Below are positions 45,845 to 52,319 of a DNA stretch of 64,000 bases, one piece after another (position 1 is the stretch's first letter; the number at the start of each line of letters is the position of its first letter). A model generated the notes under the pieces. It was not told the origin of the DNA and did no database searches. It was given only the letters and a program-made list of their open reading frames with translations. Position numbers and translations under genes: made by a program. The stretch is from Kitasatospora herbaricolor (lineage in GTDB: Bacteria > Actinomycetota > Actinomycetes > Streptomycetales > Streptomycetaceae), in NCBI RefSeq assembly GCF_030813695.1, contig NZ_JAUSVA010000002.1, positions 2,728,001 to 2,792,000 on the forward strand, written 5' to 3'.

Positions 45845-47400
45845 CGCTGACCTACATCGACTTCTTCTGCGGCGCCGGCGGCAGCAGCACCGGCGCGAAG
45901 GCCGTCCCCGGCGTGAAGCCGGTGCTCGCCGCCAACCACTGGGACAAGGCCATCGCCTCCCACACCGCGAACTTCCCCGACGCCGACCACTTCCTCGGCG
46001 ACCTCCACGACGCGGACGTCGCCAAGTTCCCCGCCGGGGACATCTTCTGGGCCTCCCCCGAATGCCCGAAGTGGTCGAACGCCCGCGGCAAGAAGCGGGA
46101 CTTCGACAAGCAGCCCGACCTGTTCGGCGACACCCTCCCCGACGAGGCCACCGACCGCTCCCGCGCCCTGATGTGGGACGTCCCGCGCTACCTGGAAGCC
46201 ATGGCCGCCCGCGGCCGCCCGGTCCTCGCCGGCGTCGTCGAGAACGTCATCGACGTCCGCGCGTGGGACCTCTGGCAGGCATGGGTGCAGGACATCCGCG
46301 ACCTCGGCTACGCCACCCGCCTGATCGCCCTCAACTCCATGCACGCCCGCCCCCGGATCACGGCCGCCGCCCCTCAGTCCCGCGACCGCCTCTACCTCGC
46401 CTACTGGCGCCGCGACCTGGGCCGCACCCCGGACTGGGACAAGTGGCTGCGCCCTCAGGCGTGGTGCCCCGGCTGCGAGAAAGTCGTCCGGGCGGTGCAG
46501 GTGTTCAAGAAGCGCGGCGCCGACATGGGCCGCTACCGCCAGCAGTACCTCTACCGCTGCCCGCACGTCACCTGCCGCAACACCGTCATCGAGCCGCCCG
46601 TCCTCCCGGCCGCCGCCATCATCGACTGGTCGCTGCCCGGGCGCCGCATCGGCGACGGCAAGCCCAACCGCAAGACGTTCACCCCCTACGCCCCCGCCAC
46701 CCAGGACCGCATCCGGGCGGGCCTGGCCAAGTACGCGGTGCCGATGCTCGCCCCGGCCGGCGGCACCTGGCGCGACGAGGCAACCCCCGTCACCGCCCCG
46801 GCCCCCACCCGCACCACCCGCGAGAACGACGGCCTCGCCGTCCCCCCGCTCCTCATCCCCGCCGAGGGCCGCGACGGCAAGGTCGCCGCCCCCACCACCG
46901 AGCCCCTGCGCACCCAGACCGCCCGCAACGAGACCGGCCTCGCGTGGATGCCGTTCATCGCCGAACTGCGGGGCGGTAGTTCGGACGCCCGGCCCGTGCT
47001 GGAAGCCCTCGCCACCGTCACCGCCTCCGGCAACCACCACGGCCTCGCCACCGCCCCCGGCAACCCCGGGCCCGACTGGGCGTCCCTGCTGCTGCCCTAC
47101 TACGGCCACAGCACCGCCCGCCCCGTCTCCGAGCCCATCGGCGCCCTCACCACCCGCGACCGCTACGCCCTCGTCAAGGGCGACCAGGTCCCGGTGGAGG
47201 AAGTGCTGTTCCGGATGCTGGAGCCCGGCGAGATCGGCGCCGCCATGGCCTTCCCCACCGCCTACACCGTCCTCGGCAACAAGCGGGAGAAGGTCCGCCT
47301 GTTCGGCAACGCCGTCACCCCGCCCGTCGCCGAGGTCATCGTCTCCGCCCTCGTCGAAGCCATCACCGGCCACGACCTGCCCACCGGCAGCGGCTCGTGA
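45841..47400 (+). CDS. Phage-type DNA (cytosine-5) methyltransferase with SPEC motif and zinc insert
   Basis: 519 residues. Motif I TYIDFFCGAGGSSTG (4-18). The motif IV loop is ASPECPKWS with nucleophile C75 (PEC instead of the usual PPC). Motif VI is ENV (VVENVIDVRAW), motif VIII is QSRDRLYLAYWR, and the C-terminal FGNAVTPPVAEVIV is motif X. An insert with two CxxC-like pairs (CPGCEKVV ... YRCPHVTC) looks zinc-binding. This divergent form is usual in actinobacteriophages and AICEs. It may protect the element from host restriction. It is coupled to its neighbours on both sides (GTGA overlaps). Confidence 0.9.
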   Translation: MTLTYIDFFCGAGGSSTGAKAVPGVKPVLAANHWDKAIASHTANFPDADHFLGDLHDADVAKFPAGDIFWASPECPKWSNARGKKRDFDKQPDLFGDTLPDEATDRSRALMWDVPRYLEAMAARGRPVLAGVVENVIDVRAWDLWQAWVQDIRDLGYATRLIALNSMHARPRITAAAPQSRDRLYLAYWRRDLGRTPDWDKWLRPQAWCPGCEKVVRAVQVFKKRGADMGRYRQQYLYRCPHVTCRNTVIEPPVLPAAAIIDWSLPGRRIGDGKPNRKTFTPYAPATQDRIRAGLAKYAVPMLAPAGGTWRDEATPVTAPAPTRTTRENDGLAVPPLLIPAEGRDGKVAAPTTEPLRTQTARNETGLAWMPFIAELRGGSSDARPVLEALATVTASGNHHGLATAPGNPGPDWASLLLPYYGHSTARPVSEPIGALTTRDRYALVKGDQVPVEEVLFRMLEPGEIGAAMAFPTAYTVLGNKREKVRLFGNAVTPPVAEVIVSALVEAITGHDLPTGSGS

Positions 47401-47729
47401 GCACCCGCATCCCGCCGCTCGCCGGCGCCGACCTCTGGCAGGCCGTCATGGCCGCAGCCGCCGGCCGCTGCCAGTGCCGGGGCACCTGCGGCAAGTCCCA
47501 CGCCAAGGACGGCGGACGCTGCCCCCGCGAACACTCCCACCTGGCCCACCACCTCATCGCCGCCCCCGCCGAACCCGCCGACCTCCTGCTCGCCCCGCAC
47601 CAGGCCGCCGCCCTGCCGAAGACCGCCCTCGCCGCCTGGTGCCCGCCCTGCCACGACGCCACCCTCAGCGCCGCCCGCAAGACCCGGCGCACCGCAGCGC
47701 CGGCCGCCGAGCCCGACTCCCTGTTCTGA
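47397..47729 (+). CDS. Small Cys/His-rich zinc-binding protein
   Basis: 110 residues from GTG, overlapping the methyltransferase stop by 4 bp. Cysteine/histidine clusters GRCQCRGTCGKSH, GRCPREHSHLAHH and WCPPCHDAT suggest a zinc ribbon or a degenerate HNH-like fold; the full H-N-H triad is not evident. Coupling to the methyltransferase suggests a shared role in DNA modification. Confidence 0.72.
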   Translation: MSTRIPPLAGADLWQAVMAAAAGRCQCRGTCGKSHAKDGGRCPREHSHLAHHLIAAPAEPADLLLAPHQAAALPKTALAAWCPPCHDATLSAARKTRRTAAPAAEPDSLF

Positions 47730-47749
47730 CCGCACCCGCTGGAGGAACC

Positions 47750-48457
47750 GTGTCCCTGACCCTGACCGACCTGCCGACCCTCGTCAGCCAGCTCACCCCG
47801 CACATCAGCCCCGACACCACCCTGCCCGTCCTGCACGGCATCTACCTGGAGGCCACCGGCACCCACCTGTTCGCCTGCGCCACCGACCGCTACACCTTCG
47901 CCCTCACCCGCCGCGAAGCCACCGACACCGCCCCGTGGAAGGCGGTGCTCACCCGCGCCGACCTCATCGCCCTGCGCGCCCTGTTCCCCACCCGGCGCCG
48001 ACCCGCCGACCTCACCCTCACCTTCGAGCCCCCGGCCGGCGACCACGCCCCGGACGGGCACCTCACCATCGGCGACGGCCACCGCGACCTGCGACTGTCC
48101 GCGAACGCCCCGCTCGCCGGCCTCTTCCCCAAGTGGCGCCCGCTGTTCGCCGCAGCCCTCGCCGCCGAGCCGCAGCTCACCGCCGAAGCGCACCTCAACG
48201 CCGCCTACCTCGCCCGCTGGGCCAAGGCCCCCGCCGAGCGCTACGAGCCGCTCACCGTCTGGTCCGCCGGACCCGACAAGCCGTTGCTCATCGCCGCCGG
48301 ACACGGCTTCCTCGGCCTCCAGATGCCCGTCAAGGCCGATGGCCGCCCCGGTACCACCGCCACCGACCGCCGCGACCGCACCGCCCTGCGCACCACCTGG
48401 ACCGACGCCCTCAACGCCCCCGCCGCCGTCTCCGAGCGCCACCTCAAGGCCGCCTAG
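47750..48457 (+). CDS. Short beta-clamp (DnaN)-like protein
   Basis: 235 residues from GTG (GGAGGAACC). The segment TTLPVLHGIYLEATGTHLFACATDRYTFALTRRE (about 24-57) matches the start of DnaN domain I (LPVL-x-G-x-x-L-E ... TD), and PDKPLLIAAGHGFLGLQMPVK near the end matches the DnaN C-terminus (P-L-x-I ... L-M-P-V). Host DnaN is ~370 residues in three domains; this has room for about two. It may be an element-specific sliding clamp or a decoy that rewires host polymerase. It stands directly before the primase-polymerase gene. Confidence 0.6.
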   Translation: MSLTLTDLPTLVSQLTPHISPDTTLPVLHGIYLEATGTHLFACATDRYTFALTRREATDTAPWKAVLTRADLIALRALFPTRRRPADLTLTFEPPAGDHAPDGHLTIGDGHRDLRLSANAPLAGLFPKWRPLFAAALAAEPQLTAEAHLNAAYLARWAKAPAERYEPLTVWSAGPDKPLLIAAGHGFLGLQMPVKADGRPGTTATDRRDRTALRTTWTDALNAPAAVSERHLKAA

Positions 48458-48468
48458 GCCGCTCTCCC

Positions 48469-48499
48469 GGCCGGTGGCCGCCCACAGCGGCCACCGGCC
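48469..48499 (+). terminator. Terminator after the clamp-like gene
   Basis: 13-bp perfect arms (GGCCGGTGGCCGC and complement) with a CCACA loop, 12 bp past the stop. Confidence 0.6.
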
Positions 48500-48548
48500 C
48501 ACCCCGGCCACCACAGCGCCTCACCGGCCCCACGAAAGGCACCGCCCC

Positions 48549-49466
48549 ATGACCACACACCCGCAGCTCGGCGCCGCCCAGGCAGTCGCCCGGCGCGGTC
48601 GGCACCTCCTGCTGCTCGCCATCGGGCTCGCGCAAGCCCGCCTGCCCGTGCTGCCGCTGCGCGCCGGGAAGCTCCCGGTCGGGAACTGCCCCGCATGCGC
48701 CAAGAGCCGCTGCGGCGACCGGCCGCACATGAAGGCAGCCGGACCGTGCGCGTGCCCGGCGCCGTGCCACGGTTGGGCCGCCGCGACCACCAACCCCACC
48801 GTCCTCACCGGCCCGCACTGGGCCACGGCGTGGAGGGAGGCCACCGCCGTGGCCTACCACCCGGCCGGCGCCGGAGTGAGCGTCCTCGACCTCGACACCC
48901 CCGAGGCCGTCGTATGGGCCCGCGCCACCCTCCCGCCCACGCGGACCGTGGCCACCGACCGGGGAGAGCACTGGATCTACCGGGGCGTCATGCGCTCGGC
49001 CAACTCCGTGCGCCCGGGCGTCGACATCAAGTCCCATGGCAGCTACGTCCGATGGCTCGGCCCCGGCGCCGGAACCATGGCCCCGCTGCCGACCGACGTG
49101 CAGAACCTGGCGGGCAAGGAAGAGACCACCCCCGCCCCCTCGGGGGGAGGGGTGGCCTCTTCTCCCACCGCGCCACGGTGGTCCCGCAGCGCCAGCGGCC
49201 GGTGCCGCCACACGGTCACGTACCTGGCCACCGGCCTGCACCGCGGCGTCGCCAAAATCCGGGCACACGAGACGTCCGGCGCCAGCTCCCAGACGTTTGG
49301 CGTCGCCCGCTTCCTGGCCGCCCAGCACGCCCACTGCCCCGGCCCCTGCGACCTGAACACCGTCGCCCGGACCCTCATGGACGCCGCCATGTCCGTCGGC
49401 GTTCCCGCCGACTCCGCCGCCCGCGCCGTCACCAACGGCTTCGCCGCCGCCGGCCACGCCGCATGA
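48549..49466 (+). CDS. Bifunctional DNA primase/polymerase (prim-pol) replication protein
   Basis: 305 residues. The prim-pol core: LAQARLPVLPLRAGKLPV, acidic site SVLDLDTPEA, TDRGEHWIYRG and PGVDIKSHGSYVRWLGPG (the D-x-D...H...D/H-x-x-G set). A Cys cluster (CPACAKSRCGDRPH...CACPAPCHG) early in the domain probably binds zinc, as in other AICE prim-pols. The C-terminal helical part is basic. It primes, and perhaps initiates, element replication together with the RepA-like ATPase whose start overlaps its stop (ATGA). Confidence 0.9.
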   Translation: MTTHPQLGAAQAVARRGRHLLLLAIGLAQARLPVLPLRAGKLPVGNCPACAKSRCGDRPHMKAAGPCACPAPCHGWAAATTNPTVLTGPHWATAWREATAVAYHPAGAGVSVLDLDTPEAVVWARATLPPTRTVATDRGEHWIYRGVMRSANSVRPGVDIKSHGSYVRWLGPGAGTMAPLPTDVQNLAGKEETTPAPSGGGVASSPTAPRWSRSASGRCRHTVTYLATGLHRGVAKIRAHETSGASSQTFGVARFLAAQHAHCPGPCDLNTVARTLMDAAMSVGVPADSAARAVTNGFAAAGHAA

Positions 49467-50584
49467 CCCGCCCCGTCGACACCCAGGAAGCCCGGCCCGC
49501 ACCGCACCTGCGGATCGTCGGCGACGACGACCCGCACGCCCCCTGGCCGGACGAACCGGACCCCTGGTCCGACCCCTGGGCCCCGCCCACCCCGGCGCCC
49601 CACACGTCCCCGGCAACGCCGCCCCAGGCACCTGCGCGGCCCCGCACCACCTGGACCGCCGCCGAGCTGATGGCCACCACCTTCCCCGAACCCAAATGGG
49701 CCGTCCCAGGGTTCTTCGCCGAAGGCGTCAGCCTGCTCGCCGGACCGCCCAAGGTCGGCAAGTCCTGGCTCTCCCTCGGGCTCGGCCTCGACGTCGCCGC
49801 CGGACGCCCCGCCTTCGGCACCGTCCCCGTCACCGCCGGCCCCGTCCTCTACCTCGCCCTGGAGGACACCGGACGCCGACTCCAGAACCGCATGACCAAG
49901 CTCCTCGACGGCCGCCCCGCACCGCACGGCCTCACCTTGGAGACCGAGTGCCCGCCGATGCCGCAGGGCGGCGCCCAGATGCTCGCCAACTGGCTCACCG
50001 CCAACCCCACCGCGCGCCTGGTCGTCATCGACGTCTTCGCCAAGGTCCGCGGCACCTCCGCCCCCGGCGCATCCGCCTACGACGCCGACTACGCCGCCAT
50101 CGGCCACATCAAGGCCATCGCCGACCACTTCGCCGTCGCCGTCATCCTCGTCCACCACGTCCGCAAGATGGCCTCCGACGACTTCCTCGCCGAAGTCTCA
50201 GGCACCAACGGCCTCGCGGGCGCCGCCGACGCCACCCTCGTCCTCAAACGCGCACGCGGCAAAGCCGACGGCGTCCTGCACATCACCGGCCGCGACGTCG
50301 ACGAAGCCGAACACGCCCTCGCCTTCCAGCCCGACACCGGCAGCTGGCTCCTCCTCGACGGACCCGTCAGCGACCACACCATCGGCGACACCCGCGCCAC
50401 CATCCTCAGCCACGTCCGCACCCACCCCGGTGCCCGCCCCAAGGACATCGCCACCGCCACCGGCCTCGACATCGACCTGGCCCGCCGCACCTGCTCCCGC
50501 ATGGCCGAAGCCGGCCAGCTCCACCGCGACGCCAGCGGCGCCTACACCGCCCCCGACTCCCCGGACACCCTCCCCCTCACCTGA
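49463..50584 (+). CDS. RepA-like replicative helicase/AAA ATPase
   Basis: 373 residues. An acidic Pro-rich N-terminus, then a RecA/DnaB-like ATPase: Walker A LLAGPPKVGKSWLSLGL (about 92-108), Walker B ARLVVIDVFAKV (about 187-198), sensor VAVILVHHVRK, and the C-terminal RSF1010-RepA-like strand. The last ~70 residues form a winged helix (ILSHVRTHPGARPKDIATATGLDIDLARRTCSRMAEAGQL). Paired with prim-pol in one transcript, it should unwind the element's origin. Confidence 0.9.
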   Translation: MTRPVDTQEARPAPHLRIVGDDDPHAPWPDEPDPWSDPWAPPTPAPHTSPATPPQAPARPRTTWTAAELMATTFPEPKWAVPGFFAEGVSLLAGPPKVGKSWLSLGLGLDVAAGRPAFGTVPVTAGPVLYLALEDTGRRLQNRMTKLLDGRPAPHGLTLETECPPMPQGGAQMLANWLTANPTARLVVIDVFAKVRGTSAPGASAYDADYAAIGHIKAIADHFAVAVILVHHVRKMASDDFLAEVSGTNGLAGAADATLVLKRARGKADGVLHITGRDVDEAEHALAFQPDTGSWLLLDGPVSDHTIGDTRATILSHVRTHPGARPKDIATATGLDIDLARRTCSRMAEAGQLHRDASGAYTAPDSPDTLPLT

Positions 50585-50585
50585 A

Positions 50586-50657
50586 CTGTCCGGCCTGTCC
50601 TGCTGTCCTGCCAGCCCGCCTGATCAGCACAAACAGGCCGGACAGCACCCCGGACAG
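50586..50657. repeat. GGACAG dyad, copy C
   Basis: CTGTCC at 50,586, 50,595 and 50,603 facing CGGACAG at 50,639 and 50,651. Core span 72 bp. It begins next to the RepA stop codon and lies upstream of xis, with one further CTGTCC at 50,670. Position next to the replication genes would suit an origin or terminator. Confidence 0.7.
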
Positions 50658-50703
50658 CGCTTCGCCGACTGTCCTGCCCCAGCCCAGCAAGGAGAGGATC
50701 GCC

Positions 50704-50952
50704 ATGGCCAACCGCCAGACCCGCCGTACGGAGTCGATCGCATCGATCGACGCTCGGCCCGCAAGAACGCTGCCCGCCCGCTACCTGGAGCCCGAGGAGG
50801 TCGCAGAACTCTTCGGTGTGCCCCTGGAGACCGTCTACCAGTGGCGTCGAAAGCGCACCGGCCCTCCCGGATTCCGAGTTGGCAGGCACCTGCGGTACGA
50901 CCCCGCTGAAGTCGCCCAGTGGGTCGCCGATCAGAGTCGAGAGGTGGCCTGA
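50704..50952 (+). CDS. xis: Excisionase (Xis), MerR-like helix-turn-helix
   Basis: 82 residues. RYLEPEEVAELFGVPLETVYQWRRKRTGPPGFRVGRHLRYDPAEVAQWV (about 26-74) is the classical excisionase-type winged helix. AAGGAG precedes the ATG. It ends 3 bp before the int start codon, so int and xis are co-translated. It directs integrase toward excision at attL/attR. Confidence 0.92.
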   Translation: MANRQTRRTESIASIDARPARTLPARYLEPEEVAELFGVPLETVYQWRRKRTGPPGFRVGRHLRYDPAEVAQWVADQSREVA

Positions 50953-50955
50953 TAC

Positions 50956-52230
50956 ATGGCCGGACACATCCAAGACCGCTGGTACAAGACCGAACCGGGC
51001 CCAGACGGCAAGCCCCGGAGGGTCAAGACAGAGCGGCACGGAGCCGGTTCGCGGTATCGGGCCCGGTACATCGGCCCGGACGGCGCCGAGAAGAGCATGG
51101 CCTTCCCCGACCGGCAGAAGCGGCAGGCCGAGCAGTGGCTGGCCAACATCGAGGCCGACATGTCGCGCGGACAGTACATCGACCCGCAGGCGGCTCGGGT
51201 GACGTTCCGGCAGTTCGCGGAGCGGTGGCTGGAGTCACAGACCACCGATCTGAATACGCGATCGTCGGTCGAGGCACAGGTCCGGCGGCACGCGATCCCG
51301 TACCTCGGTATCCGCCCGATGGACTCGTTCCAGCCGTCGCACATCCGGGAGTGGCTGAGCGAGCTGGAGAAGGTGATCCCCGCGTCCTCGTATCGCCGGG
51401 TCATCTTCGGGAACGTCTCCAGCATCTTCATGGCTGCGATGGAGGATCGGCTCCGGACCACGAATCCGTGCCGCTCTCGGGCCGTGACGCCGCCCGGGCG
51501 GGCCCCGGGTCGTGTCCGCCCTTGGACGGCGGATCGGGTCTCGGCCGTACGGGCCGGGCTGCCAGCCCGCTACAGAGCGATGGTGGACGCCGCCGGCGCC
51601 TGCGGTCTCAGGCAGGGCGAGGTGTTCGGTCTGCCGATTGACGAGATCCGCTCCGACACTGGCTGGCTGCACGTGGGTTACCAGGTCAAGGACATCGGCG
51701 GGCGGGTGGTGTTCGCGCCCCCGAAGCGCGGGAAGGTCCGCGATGTACCGCTGCCGGAGCGGGTCGCCGACATCTTCGCGGCGCACCTGGAGGTGTTCCC
51801 GCCAGAAGAAGTGACCCTGCCCTGGCTGACACCCGACGGGCCCCTGGTCACCAAGCAGCTGCTGTTCTCGCGCGAGCAGGGCGGCCCGGTTCGGCGGAGC
51901 GACTTCAACACCTATGCGTGGAAGCCCGCGCTCGTGAGTGCGGGTGTGATCCCTCCCCCGGAGAAGTGGGCGCGTTTCCAGGCCTCCCGAGAGGACGGGA
52001 TGCATGCCCTGCGGCACTTCTACGCCTCGGTACTGCTCGACGCCGGCGAGAGCGTCAAGGCGCTCAGCGGGTACCTCGGGCACACCGATCCGGGGTTCAC
52101 GCTCCGGGTCTACACGCACCTGATGCCGAGCAGCGACGGACGGACACGACGGGCCGTGGACGCGCTCTACGACTCCCTCGGTTGGGCCGCCGCTTCACGG
52201 TCCCACGGCCCAGAGACGGCCCAGGAGTGA
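50956..52230 (+). CDS. int: Tyrosine recombinase integrase of the AICE
   Basis: 424 residues. N-terminal arm-binding AP2-like region (RYRARYIGPDGAEKSMAFPDRQKRQAEQWLANIEADMSRGQYIDP), SAM-like core-binding domain (VTFRQFAERWLES...), then the catalytic domain: Arg in GACGLRQGEVFGLP (about 219), H-x-x-R in GMHALRHFY (about 350-353), His in GYLGHTDPG, nucleophile Tyr in RVYTHLM (about 388). Its 3' end holds one copy of the 21-bp arm repeat, and its stop lies 92 bp from attR. The target is the 3' end of glnA2, rather than the tRNA genes usual for this family. Confidence 0.97.
   Translation: MAGHIQDRWYKTEPGPDGKPRRVKTERHGAGSRYRARYIGPDGAEKSMAFPDRQKRQAEQWLANIEADMSRGQYIDPQAARVTFRQFAERWLESQTTDLNTRSSVEAQVRRHAIPYLGIRPMDSFQPSHIREWLSELEKVIPASSYRRVIFGNVSSIFMAAMEDRLRTTNPCRSRAVTPPGRAPGRVRPWTADRVSAVRAGLPARYRAMVDAAGACGLRQGEVFGLPIDEIRSDTGWLHVGYQVKDIGGRVVFAPPKRGKVRDVPLPERVADIFAAHLEVFPPEEVTLPWLTPDGPLVTKQLLFSREQGGPVRRSDFNTYAWKPALVSAGVIPPPEKWARFQASREDGMHALRHFYASVLLDAGESVKALSGYLGHTDPGFTLRVYTHLMPSSDGRTRRAVDALYDSLGWAAASRSHGPETAQE
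52204..52224 (+). repeat. Right arm-type repeat inside the int 3' end
   Basis: 21 bp identical to 30,539-30,559, here coding for the last residues of integrase. It lies 98 bp from the attR core. Confidence 0.7.
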
Positions 52231-52247
52231 CAAAAGCACCGAAAACG

Positions 52248-52286
52248 CCCCACGGGCCGACGGAACCCGTCCGTCGGCCCGTGGGG
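52248..52286 (-). terminator. Element-supplied terminator for glnA2 (and int)
   Basis: 16-bp perfect arms (CCCCACGGGCCGACGG and complement) with an AACCCGT loop, flanked by AAAAGCAC / GTGCTTTT that extend the stem and give T- and A-rich edges in both directions. It lies between the int stop and the glnA2 stop, inside the element, and replaces the native glnA2 terminator left at 30,260. Confidence 0.85.
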
Positions 52287-52319
52287 CTTCGTGCTTTTCA
52301 GACCTGCTCCGACCTGCGG

